Part shown: one piece after another, positions 47,956-58,223 of the stretch
Layout: every line of letters begins with the position of its first letter
Numbering within the stretch: position 1 is the stretch's first letter
Source of the DNA: Omphiscola glabra
Lineage: Eukaryota > Mollusca > Gastropoda > Lymnaeidae
Reading direction: 5' to 3'
Length of the DNA: 64,000 nt
Assembly: GCA_964017045.1 (NCBI GenBank)
Contig: OZ024808.1
Location: 27,792,995 to 27,856,994, forward strand
Translations under genes and position numbers: made by a program
The notes under the pieces: generated by a model
What the model was told of the DNA's origin: nothing
Seen by the model: the letters and a program-made list of their open reading frames with translations, nothing else
Databases searched by the model: none

Positions 47956-50900
47956 CTGTGTTAAAATTACATAGAACTTAATACATTAAACACAAAAATT
48001 ATTTTATTTACTTTTAAATTACTAATGACTAAAACTCAGAGATAACATAAAAAAACGTCTTCAATATAAGATCAATTGTCTGAAGCCCATCTTTAAATGT
48101 GAGTTGATGCAATCAAATCAACAAAATAAAATTAACAGCCTCACTCTTTTAAAATTCTTTCTTTCTCTCCTTTAATTTAATGCTCTGATCCAATCACTGG
48201 GATCATTTCAGTGCTGTCTCATCCAATCACTGAGATAATTTCAATACTGTCTCATCCAATCACTGGGATCATTTTAGTGCTGTCTCATCCAATCACTGGG
48301 ATCATTTCATTGCTGTATCATCCAATCATTGGGATCATTTCAGTGCTGTCTCATCCAATCATTGGGATCATTTCAGTGCTTTCTCATCAGATCACTGGGA
48401 TTATTTCAGTGCTGTCTCATCCAATCACTGGGATCATTTCATTGCTGTCTCATCCAATCATTGGGATCATTTCAGTGCTGTCTCATCCAATCATTGGGAT
48501 CATTTCAGTGCTTTCTCATCCAATCATTGGGATCATTTCAGTGCGTTCTCATCCAATCACTGGGATCATTTCAGTGCTGTCTCATCCAATCATTGGAATC
48601 ATTTCAGTACTGTCTCATCCAATCATTGGGATCATTTCAGTGCTTTCTCATCCAATCTCTGGGATCATTTCAGTGCTGTCTCATCCAATCATTGGAATCA
48701 TTTCAGTACTGTCTCATCCAATCATTGGGATCATTTCAGTGCTAAGATTTAGGATGTTCCCATGATAAAACATGTTGTTCAAGTTTAATAAAAAACATTT
48801 GATCAATACTTTATCAACAAAAGCCCTCTTTACCTTAAGAACATTATTTTGTCAACTAGGTTATTTTTGGCTAATCCAAATCTTTACTTTTACATGTCAT
48901 GAGAGCGGTATACCCAGGAATTATAGCACTGGGGAATTTATTGCTTACATCAGTAGAAATATCATTTTTGTCTTGTTTTTTCACTACAGTTTTTTGCCTG
49001 TAATATTTTAACTACATGGAGTTATTAAAAAAAAAGAAAAATGACAGACAGACCAGGGACTGATGGGTTGAGACTTACTGACAGCACTGATAGAGTGGGG
49101 CTAAGGTTGAGACTTACTGACAGCACTGATAGAGTGGGGCTAAGGTTGAGACTTACTGACAGCACCGATAGAGTGGGGCTAAGGTTGAGACTTATTGACA
49201 GCACTGATAGAGTGGGGCTAAGGTTGAGACTTACTGACAGCACCGATAGAGTGGGGCTAAGGTTGAGACTTACTGACAGCACTGATAGAGTGGGGCTAAG
49301 GTTGAGACTTACTGACAGCACTGATAGAGTGGGGCTAAGGTTGAGACTTACTGACAGCACTGATAGAGTGGGGCTAGTATGGTGAGTTCATCTACAGCAG
49401 GATTCCCAAAGCTGTGGAAAAATAAGAAGAATAATTCAGATTTATAGCTTTAGAATTCTCTCAAGGCCTTAGCTAGTTATTTCATGATAAATTTGATGTA
49501 ATTAAATTAAATTTAATAATTCAAATCCAAGCCTGAAGCTGGAGAAATGAAAGGTATATGGAGAAATGAAAGGTACATTGAGAAATGAAAGGTATATGGA
49601 GAAGTTAAAGGTATATGGAGAAATGAAAGGTATATGGAGAAATGAAAGGTACATTGAGAAATGAAAGGTATATGGAGAATTTAAAGGTATATGGAGAAAT
49701 GAAAGGTATATGGAGATATGCAAGGTATATGGAGTTATGAAAGGTATATGGAGAAATGAAAGGTATATGGAGAAATGAAAGGTATATGGAGAAATGAAAG
49801 GTATATGGAGAAATGAAAGGTACATTGAGAAATGAAAGGTATATGGAGAAATGAAAGGTATATGGAGAAATGAAAGGTACATTGAGAAATGAAAAATATA
49901 TGGAGAATTTAAAGGTATATGGAGAAATGAAAGGTATATGGAGATATGAAAGGTATATGGAGAAATGAAAGGTATATGGAGAAATGAAAGGTACATTGAG
50001 AAATGAAAGGTATATGGAGAAATGAAAGGTATATGGAGAAGTTAAAGGTATATGGAGAAATGAAAGGTATATGGAGAAATGAAAGGTATATGGAGAAGTT
50101 AAAGGTATATGGAGAAATGAAAGGTATATGGAGAAATGAAAGGTATACTTAAGAAACATGTAAGCCCTAAGTATTATTAAAAAAACAAACAATGAAGAAC
50201 ACAGCTGTAGTTTCCGATGTTATCAGCTGTCTAAACTTAAATGTTCCAATGTTTATGTTGCTGACCTCTTGCCATTGTCTAATACGATGAGCATGCTGTC
50301 CTCCTTGTTCTCAAACGTCTCGTAATGATGTCGGTCAGCATTGCCGATGAGGTAGTCAAATATACTGGTGTCTATGATGTCTAGCAGCTGATGCCCTGAG
50401 ATAAACTTTGGGACCTTTTTCACTTTGGCACAGTAGGCGTTGTCAGTCTCCCATCTGATAGAAAATAAGTCACAAAATAAGAGTCTGAAAGTACTTGGTC
50501 CCATCTGATAGAAAATAAGTCACAAAATAAGAGTCTGAAAGTACTTGGTCCCATCTGATAGAAAATAAGTCACATAATAAGAGTCTGAAAGTACTTGGTC
50601 CCATCTGATAGAAAATAAGTCACAAAATAAGAGTCTGAAAGTACTTGGTCCCATCTGATAGAAAATAAGTCACAAAATAAGAGTCTGAAAGTACTTGGTC
50701 CCATCTGATAGAAAATAAGTCACATAATAAGAGTCTGAAAGTACTTGGTCCCATCTGATAGAAAATAAGTCACAAAATAAGAGTCTGAAAGTACTTGGTC
50801 CCATCTGATAGAAAATAAGTCACATAATAAGAGTCTGAAAGTACTTGGTCCCATCTGATAGAAAATAAGTCACAAAATACACCTTGTTATAAGAGTCTCA

Positions 50901-53900
50901 AAGAACTTGGTCCCATCTGATAGAAAATAAGTCACAAAATACACCTTATTATAAGAGTCTCAAAGAACTTGGTCCCATCTGATAGAAAATAAGTCACAAA
51001 ATACACCTTGTTCTGAAAGTACTTGGTCCCATCTGATAGAAAATAAGTCACATAATAAGAGTCTGAAAGTACTTGGTCCCATCTGATAGAAAATAAGTCA
51101 CAAAATACACCTTGTTATAAGAGTCTCAAAGAACTTGGTCCCATCTGATAGAAAATAAGTCACAAAATACACCTTATTATAAGAGTCTCAAAGAACTTGG
51201 TCCCATCTGATAGAAAATAAGTCACAAAATACACCTTGTTATAAGAGTCTCAAAGAACTTGGTCCCAGAGCCAAAATATGTGCATAAACCAGTAGTGAGC
51301 ACCCGCGATAGTATTTAAGAAATGAATGTGTTGTAAGAAATGAATGTGTTGTAAGAAATGAATGTGTTGTAAGAAATGAATGTGTTGTAAGAAATGAATG
51401 TGTTGTAAAAAATGAATGTGTTGTAAGAAATGAATGTGTTGTAAGAAATGAATGTGTTGTAAGAAATGAATGTGTTGTAAGAAATGAATGTGTTGTAAGA
51501 AATGAATGTGTTGTAAGAAATGAATGTGTTGTAAGAAATGAATGTGTTGTAAGAAATGAATATGTTGTAAGAAATGAATGTGTTGTAAGAAATGAATGTG
51601 TTGTAAGAAATGAATGTGTTGTAAGAAATGAATGTGTTGTAAGAAATGAATGTGTTGACTGGTGTTTGAAATAATAAAAGTGTGTCACAAAACAGGTTAA
51701 GACAATGGAGAACATATTGTCATTGCCCAACAGATTTGTGGGCAGACATATTTGAATGTGGGTAATTATCACAATAAATGTTGCCAGGTAGAGTTATTAC
51801 CCCATAGAGCTGTGGGCAGACTTATTTGAATGTTGGTAATTATTACAATACATGTTGCCAGGTAGACAACTCAACTGAAAGTGATCGTTCAGACACCAGG
51901 AAATTAAATTATCTGCTGTTTTTCGTGTAATAAATTCAATTATAATACGGTACATACAAAGCCAAAAGTTAATACACACGGTACATACAAAGCCAAAAGT
52001 TAATACAAGCCAATAGAAGGTACTTGATGTATTGGTGTACATAAAATATTTTAAATGTCACCCAATAAAAGTTTTAATGTGGTTTTGTCAAAAATGATAT
52101 TTGTTGTAGTACTGCAAGTGTCATTTTTAATGAGCTATAACTACAGTGGAACCCCGCCATAACACGAATTCGGATATAACGCGGTCGTAGCATGGCTCCC
52201 GAAATTTTGTATATCCATTCAACTGGAGAAAAAAAATTTGAAGAAAAGTAAAAAAAACTGTACGATTTTCAATGAAATTACATCCATTATGGATGAACTG
52301 CATGCCACGACGGCACGGTAGCATATGGTGTTGATACACTTTCATGATATAGTGATAGTCTGGTATTATCGGTCAATCTGTATTATCGTTCAAACAAATA
52401 AAAATTGGTAAATGTTTTTAATGCACAGTAATAACCTATAAATATATTAGCCATCGATTATTTTGAATATATCTTAATTAATGCATTCCAGTTAATATTC
52501 ATCTGATGATAAGCCGACTTTTGATCATTGTACATGTATACACGTATATGTTCTCGGAAAAAAGTTAAATATTGCAAAACCGCGCATTAACGCGACCCCG
52601 CTTTTAACGCGATCCGATTTTATGGACCCCGATCATCGCGTTATAGCGGAGTTCAACTGTAGTAATATTTAATGTCTTTCAATGAAAAGATACCAGATGT
52701 AGGACTGTACAATATATTTCGACTAAAAGAATTTTGTCAAAAATCCTCACTTGGCCTGGACACCATCTCTGTACGTCCTTGACCAGGGGTGTTTGTGTAT
52801 GGTCATTTTAAAATCAGTCGGTAGCCAAAGAACAAGCGTCCCTTCAATGATGCCGTGTGAGGCGCAGACACCATCTTCTGGTCCCTTGCAGTACAAACAA
52901 CGTCCATAGAAACAAGACTCGCCATCTGTTTCAATGGCAAAAACTCAGTGCAAGTGACATTGCTGAGAAACAAACTACGCAAGCCACAAGTAACAAAAAA
53001 AAAAAAAGCTTAGTTTCAGATAGTTGTTGAAAAATGTTCCAAAATTTTGTCCCACCAAACTACGCCAACCTGATTTTTGATGTATTCAAGCACAACTACA
53101 ATAACATTATTAAAGAAAAATTTTGAGATTCAAATAACCAACTATGGAGTATTTCTAAAATCAAATCCTGATAATTTCTCTGTACAATGAACCCACATGA
53201 ATAGCCGATAATTTCTCTGTACAATGAACCCACATGAATAGCCGATAATTTCTCTGTACAATGAACCCACATGAACAGCTGATAATTTCTCTGTACAATG
53301 AACCCACATGAACAGCTGATAATTTCTCTGTACAATGAACCCACATGAATAGCTGATAATTTCTCTGTACAATGAACCCACATGAACAGCTGATAATTTC
53401 CTTGTACAATGAACCCACATGAACAGCTGATAATTTCTTTGTACAATGAACCCACATGAACAGCTGATAATTTCTCTGTACATCAATTTTATTTTTGATG
53501 ATCCGCTTAAAATTTTTGAAATAATGAAACATCAATTTAGAGTTGAATAAATGATATCAATTTAACATCAACTCCAAGATGACAGTTTCTTTAGGAAAAA
53601 CTGACACAGGATGAGGGACATAATGAAGAATAAAAACTTTGTTGTGAGGCATCTTTTTCCCCCAAGTTCTCCCTTCCCTTGCGCTCTGTATTTCCTTAAC
53701 CCACAAGTCCACTGAGGTTTTCCCAACATTATTCCTGAATTTTTAAATACACGGACTTCAAATAGAAGATCATTTAGTGAAGGTAATGTGATTCTCCCCC
53801 TGCACCCAACACTCACCTTTCTCAAAAAATGTCGTCGTCAGCCTGGCAGTGGCTGCAGGTAAAATTTCCTTCTCTATGTTTATTCTGCGACCAATGGCCA

Positions 53901-55765
53901 GAGGTGTGCGCCTGAGTTCCAGGATCCTGTCAGAAAATATTTGATGATTAATAAAGTGAGGGGAGTCTCAGGATGATGAATAAAGTAAGAAATTACAGAC
54001 CTGTTTACCTTTAAACTCTTAAAATCGTACAATATCATCACAAAATCATTCAATACATTTTCTCATTAGTAAAAAAAACAACATACAGTATATATAATGT
54101 ATGCACCTCAAAATCGTACAATGTACGCCAAAATCGGAAGAGTTAACAGGCCTGCCATTAAGATATAGAGCAATCAAGAGAACAATCACATATAAAGATC
54201 TCAGATTTGAATACAATATGATTAATTACATCATTTCCCCACCTTTTCTCATAACAACATTTACACTTAATGAAACAATGATTTTAAATGCATGTCACTA
54301 ATGGTAGAACTGTCAGTGTTATGCCATCTCACCTGCCCAGGTGAAATGCTGCAATTTCTGCATTGTGTCTGTCTCTGCCTGAGTAAGGTGTGCCTGTAAC
54401 AATGTAATCTCTGGGATACCTGAGGGTATGGAAAAAAAAAAAAGATTCAAGATTTGCCCACATGCGTAAAGTATATGATATGTGAGCGTGGATATATTAA
54501 ATGTTTTCCTAAACTCACCCGTTTTTTATTTTGTAAACAATGATTTGACAATCTTTTAGTGAACAGTGATTTAACAATCATTTTGTGTTTTGCTATTTTA
54601 GCTCACAGCGCTTTGATGTCCTAAGATCTATTTAAAGAAAAAAGTCTTTAAATGGTTCTTAAATGACTTTTTATCGTTTTCAATGTCCCTCAAAGATTGT
54701 GAAAAACTGTTCCATAATTTAGGCGCCATAGCTTCAAAAGAGTGCACTCCGTATGACTTCTTTCTGTGTCCATCCACACTGGGAACTCTCAGTAAGGACT
54801 GTGTTGAAGAGCGCCCTCCGTATGACTTCTTTCTGTGTCCATCCACACTGGGAACTCTCAGTAAGGTCTGTGTTGAAGAGCTCACTCCGTATGACTTCTT
54901 TCTGTGTTCATCCACACTGGGAACTCTCAGTAAGGACTGTGTTGAAGAGCGCACTCCGTATGACTTCTTCTGTGTCCATCCACACTGGGAACTCTCAGTA
55001 AGGACTGTGTTGAAGAGAGCAGGTTCTTTAAGGATACGTGTTTAGAAATCGGATTTTGAAGATATTCGGGTGCAGAGCATTCTATACAGCTGTACGCACG
55101 GGACAGAATTTTGTAGTCAATGCGCTCAGTCACAGGAAGCCAATGGAGATTTTTTAGAACTGGGGTGATGTGGTCAGATTTCTCTATACACGATACACTA
55201 TTTGTGTTGTAATATCTCACCTACATGGCTCAGTGTTTTTGTTGTTCAGTGAGTTTTCTGATAGTGTTTGAAAACACACAGGAGATTGTTGAGATCACCT
55301 CTATGCAAGCACAGGGTTAGATATCATGTTATTTTATTTCAATCAACTCATCTGAATCCATTGCTTACATTTCTTAAATTCATCCAAAACTTTTCCCAGA
55401 CTTTTTAAAGCTCATTTTTATTTGATCAACTCAATTCTGGGAGTTACATATACAGAAGTCTGGGGGTTACAGATACAGAAGTCTGGGGGGGTTACAGATA
55501 CAGAAGAATTAAAAGGAAAAAATGGACTGGGCTGGTAAAATGGACTTGGCTCGTGTTTTTTAAAATAAAAGTAGTTTATTCTATAGCACATAATTTAAAG
55601 TTATGAAACGGTCATATGACATAGCCAGGTAAATGCCTTACCAGGCTGGTTTGAAGATAACTTTCTGGACATCATCTATCATGAGGGTCAGCTTGAGCTG
55701 GGTGCCTTTCTGTCCAAAATCAGCAGATGTGATGGTTCCTTTGGCCATGGCATTGAGAACCGCAC
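47730..55765 (-). CDS. FAM20B: FAM20B-like glycosaminoglycan xylosylkinase (5' incomplete)
   Basis: Seven exons in transcription order: 55765-55642, 54419-54333, 53926-53817, 52925-52751, 50454-50266, 49411-49352, 47955-47730. GT-AG borders and phases agree throughout, giving about 322 residues and a TAA stop. Human FAM20B has 409 residues, so the signal-anchor and first ~85 residues are missing. The atypical kinase is complete where visible: FKP with the ATP-binding lysine, [13 protein letters not shown] with the conserved glutamate, CFYGRCLYC disulfide cysteines, [11 protein letters not shown] with the catalytic aspartate, and LDNGKSFGNP, equivalent to the metal-binding DFG. Wording such as WLP, LLDIIDT and [12 protein letters not shown] fits FAM20B rather than FAM20C. 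FAM20B phosphorylates xylose in the proteoglycan linker tetrasaccharide in the Golgi, promoting chain elongation. Confidence 0.92.
48184..48745. repeat. 33-bp minisatellite, ~17 copies, intronic
   Basis: Unit contains CTGTCTCATCCAATCACTGG then GATCATTTCAGTG. A 99-bp sub-block recurs near 48540-48640 and 48640-48740. Confidence 0.93.
49063..49378 (-). repeat. 39-bp minisatellite made of a splice donor, 8 copies
   Basis: Read on the minus strand, each unit is AGCCCCACTCTATCAGTG, CTGTCA, then GTAAGTCTCAACCTT. The 5'-most copy is the real 3' end of the FAM20B-like exon (APLYQCC, then donor CA/GTAAGT at 49352/49351). The seven others repeat the donor into the intron with one or two differences. 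Confidence 0.93.
49352..49411 (-). CDS. FAM20B: FAM20B-like exon: DFG-equivalent region
   Basis: Sixty nt with acceptor TTTTTCCACAG and donor CA/GTAAGT. Reads [20 protein letters not shown]; the first serine is split with the preceding exon. Reading past the donor meets TAA at once (TGT CAG TAA). Confidence 0.92.
49546..50156. repeat. 19-bp minisatellite, ~32 copies, intronic
   Basis: Unit GGTATATGGAGAAATGAAA with variants GGTACATTGAGAAATGAAA and GAAGTTAAA or GAATTTAAA. As 19 is not divisible by three, the minus-strand open frame cycles through all phases. Confidence 0.95.
50266..50454 (-). CDS. FAM20B: FAM20B-like exon: catalytic loop
   Basis: Acceptor TTTTCTATCAG, donor AAGAG/GTCAGC. Reads [53 protein letters not shown]. 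Contains the catalytic aspartate of NADRHH. Its acceptor is the seed of the adjacent 50-bp array. Confidence 0.95.
50451..51265 (-). repeat. 50/62-bp minisatellite made of a splice acceptor, 15 copies
   Basis: On the minus strand every unit contains GACTTATTTTCTATCAG then ATGGGA, the pyrimidine tract, AG and first exon bases of the FAM20B-like exon that starts at 50454. Spacing is 50 bp in the exon-proximal half and 62 bp for most distal copies, which carry an extra ACACCTTGTTAT-type segment. Confidence 0.95.
51308..51657. repeat. 18-bp minisatellite, ~19 copies, intronic
   Basis: Unit AAGAAATGAATGTGTTGT, almost invariant; only two or three copies have a substitution, suggesting recent expansion. 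Confidence 0.95.
52144..52659. mobile_element. Tigger/pogo-like MITE
   Basis: Starts CAGTGGAACCCCGCCATAAC and ends TTATAGCGGAGTTCAACTG: inverted termini of the Tc1/mariner-related Tigger/pogo type with repeated ATAACGCG motifs. It is flanked by TA on both sides (52142-52143 and 52660-52661). 516 bp with no transposase frame. Intronic in the FAM20B-like gene. Confidence 0.85.
52751..52925 (-). CDS. FAM20B: FAM20B-like exon: cysteine-rich region
   Basis: Acceptor GAAACAG, donor CCAA/GTGAGG. Reads [15 protein letters not shown], then [16 protein letters not shown], then [13 protein letters not shown], matching FAM20B. Confidence 0.95.
53164..53482. repeat. 37-bp minisatellite, ~8.5 copies, intronic
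   Basis: Unit contains GATAATTTCTCTGTACAATG then AACCCACATGAACAGCT, with AATAGC variants. Confidence 0.95.
53817..53926 (-). CDS. FAM20B: FAM20B-like exon: N-lobe
   Basis: Acceptor TTTTCTGACAG, donor AAAG/GTGAGT. Reads [19 protein letters not shown], then [16 protein letters not shown], matching the FAM20B ILGFHRAPLVVGR region. Confidence 0.95.
54333..54419 (-). CDS. FAM20B: FAM20B-like exon: RHNAE motif
   Basis: Acceptor ACCCTCAG, donor GGCAG/GTGAGA. Reads [20 protein letters not shown], then EIAAFHLG, containing the conserved glutamate that pairs with the ATP lysine. Confidence 0.95.
54628..55215 (-). mobile_element. 5'-truncated LINE (CR1/L2-like) with internal coding minisatellite
   Basis: The frame begins with [20 protein letters not shown], runs through repeated [18 protein letters not shown] units and ends [13 protein letters not shown] then [11 protein letters not shown] and stop. 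These are the C-terminal blocks of CR1/L2-type ORF2. A 69-bp (23-codon) segment is present four times where one is normal. The most upstream unit has a 1-bp deletion that shifts the frame. Confidence 0.85.
54741..55014 (-). repeat. 69-bp tandem repeat, 4 copies, in LINE coding sequence
   Basis: Unit contains CCGTATGACTTCTTTCTGTG on the plus strand, then CCATCCACACTGGGAACTCT. It keeps the LINE frame except for one 1-bp deletion. Confidence 0.9.
55642..55765 (-). CDS. FAM20B: FAM20B-like exon: first visible
   Basis: Acceptor TTTTGACCAG, donor CTG/GTAAGG. Reads [20 protein letters not shown], then [20 protein letters not shown], with the ATP lysine in FKP. It begins with two bases of a split codon, so an upstream exon must end in phase 1. 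Confidence 0.92.
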
Positions 55766-55820
55766 CTGGTCAAAATTAGACAATGGCATTGAAAACGGAA
55801 CCTGGTCAAAATTAGACTGC
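55752..55820 (-). repeat. duplicated splice acceptor, 2 copies
   Basis: A ~36-bp unit with TCTAATTTTGACCAGGT then TCAATGCCAT occurs twice: the real acceptor/exon start at 55765 and a copy about 36 bp upstream in the transcript, within the intron. Confidence 0.85.
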
Positions 55821-55829
55821 GTCTGACCG

Positions 55830-57050
55830 CAAAATGAAGACCCACCTTGGAAGTTAATATCATGAAGAACAAGGTGAATGTTGATAAAGATTTTCAGAAC
55901 TAAACAGGCAAGAAGAGCTTTCAAAAACAATATTTTAAACGTATTCCCGCTGTGTGTTAAACACTGTCTTGATCAGACTTCAATGACCATCTGTCTGTTA
56001 CACGAGGAAAGACAACAGTTTCACAGATGACCTGTTACATGAGGAAAGACAACAGTTTCACAGATGCCCTGTTACCATGATCAATAGATTTGTTATGATT
56101 AAAGAAAAAAAATATTCTAGCTTCCACTATACTGACAGCTGACCATGACATATAAGGGAGGAATTTTTTTTATTTTAATTTTTTTTTTTTTTTGGAAAGT
56201 TATCCAATATCAGGACACAACTTTTATTTAAAATTAACTGTTGGGTTTAAAGGTTATTTATGTGACAAAAACATTGTGAGATTTAGATCTTTGGATTCAT
56301 TAGTAACTTAGGTTACTGTAACTAAATTAAAGATTAAACATTCAATTTTTGGGTACAATAAAAAAAGTTTCTACTGAAACAAAAGGTAAATCAAGCTCAA
56401 TTTGATTAGCATCACGGCCAATAAGGCGACACCAACGTAACACATCTTGCCATGGCCAGATACGTAGACAATTTCCCTGTCAAATTAGATCGCATTGAGG
56501 CGGGCTGACCACGAGGGGGAGACACAAATCATGCATAATTCCTAAAGCATGTCATGGAGAGTTGTCAACCCCCTTTTAGGCCACAAGCCGTGATGAGCAA
56601 CGGGGGAAAAAATAGAACTGTCGATCGGAGACGTTTAAATAATTGAAGGGATCCCACTCGATTTGAGTTGAGCCACTGAAACAGAAGACACCGGTGAGCG
56701 CCCAGGGGGAAGGTGCGTTGTCGACATTTTGAGACTCCCCCGGATCACCGCATGACACACAGACGGGGCGGTGCCAACACTCTGGAGAATGTCATTATTT
56801 TATCAGATGCCAAGTGATATGGAAGCAAATATCATCAACACAACATTGACTCATTGAGACCAGCATCGCTGGCACTTGAGTACACACCACAAATGATAAT
56901 AGCCTTTTGAGTTCATCAATAAGATCACGTGCTTTTACTTTGCCAAAACCCCCCGTAAAAAAAAAAAAAAAAAAAAAAACAAAACAAAACAGGAAGAAAC
57001 TAGATCACGCGATCATCCAAATGTTTTTTTTTTATTCACAACAGACGACA
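55830..57050. other. non-coding flank or FAM20B-like intron
   Basis: No further FAM20B exon could be found. A 40-bp direct duplication with GAGGAAAGACAACAGTTTCA lies at about 56000-56065, and a poly-A run at about 56958-56980. Confidence 0.4.
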
Positions 57051-57064
57051 CCTATTTTCATCCT

Positions 57065-57310
57065 TTCAAAAATGTCATGTGATCACATTGTCGGTGACTT
57101 CTACAAAATTTATGTCACTTCACCACGTGATCAGACTGTAAGTGGCTTCCACAGTAAGTCCCATGATCACATTGTCAGTAGCTACTACAATATTTATGTC
57201 ACGTCACCACGTGATCAGACTGTCAGTGACTTCCACAGTAGGTCCCATGATCACATTGTCAGTAACTACTACACTATTTATGTCACGTTAACACATTGCC
57301 AGTGATTTCT
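57065..57310. repeat. ~86-bp tandem repeat, ~3 copies
   Basis: Units share TTTATGTCACTTCACCACGT, GATCAGACTGT, CTTCCACAGTA and CATGATCACATTGTC. Rich in CACGTGATCA, which includes an E-box. Confidence 0.8.
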
Positions 57311-57654
57311 ACGCTATTCATTTCACTCGATCACGTCATCAAAGTCTCTATTTACCATATGCAGGTCACGTGATAGCATCATTTAAGTCACTTTGACAAT
57401 ACTTGGTTCCTGGTGACGATGTCTTTGTGGCGTGGATAGCAAAATACAGAGAAACCCAATACTGACTACTAGAGGGTGATTTTAAAATATTCCAAATTCA
57501 CAAAATCTGTCACACGATAAAAGTAAGTGGGTTAAGACACAACTGAATCTTTCATATGGCAACAGGGAGTGGATAAAGACACAAACTATTTGTTTAACTA
57601 TTAACTAGAATTAAACTTTAATTAAATAGACACAACACAATAGCAAAGTTTTTG

Positions 57655-57995
57655 AAGTCGTCCAGAGGGAAGAAGATCTCGGTCAATTCAATTCCATGAA
57701 GAACGTGTGTGACAGCAGGGAAGAAAATAAGATCTCAGTCAATTCAAGTCCATGAAGAACGTGTGTGACAGCAGGGAAGAAAAGAAGATCTCATTGAATT
57801 CAATTCCATGAAGAAATTGTGTGACAGCAGGGAAGAAAAGAAGATCTCATTCAATTCAATTCCATGAAGAACGTGTGTGACAGCAGGGAAGAAAAGAAGA
57901 TCTCATTCAATTCAATTCCATGAGGAAATTGTGTGACAGCAGGGAAGAAAAGAAGACCTCATTCAATTCAATCCCATGAAAGACGTGTGTTACAG
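57655..57995. repeat. ~57-bp minisatellite, ~6 copies
   Basis: Unit contains GGGAAGAAAAGAAGATCTCA, TTCAATTCAATTCCATGA and GTGTGTGACAGCA. It lies just downstream of the GPCR. Confidence 0.9.
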
Positions 57996-58104
57996 CGGCC
58001 GCCAAGTCGAAGACGTTAAGATGGCACTGAGCAGCACACACAACCCCCCACCAATCTGAGTACTAAGACGTCGTTATCCATAAACAATCTCGCTTAGCGT
58101 CTCC

Positions 58105-58205
58105 AGCCTGGAGCAACAGACCTGGATCTGGAAACATCTGATTCCATGCGAGTCCTGGAGGAACATACCTGGATCTGAAAACATCTGATTCCACTCGAAT
58201 CCGTT
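58105..58205. repeat. ~48-bp direct duplication in GPCR 3' flank
   Basis: ACCTGGATCTGGAAACATCT then GATTCCA occurs twice in succession, ending about 20 bp from the GPCR stop. Confidence 0.75.
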
Positions 58206-58223
58206 GTCAGGCTTAAAGACTGT

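Noticed and set aside
56907..57305. 132-codon plus frame
   Set aside because: Runs through a poly-A tract and a tandem repeat; no domain.
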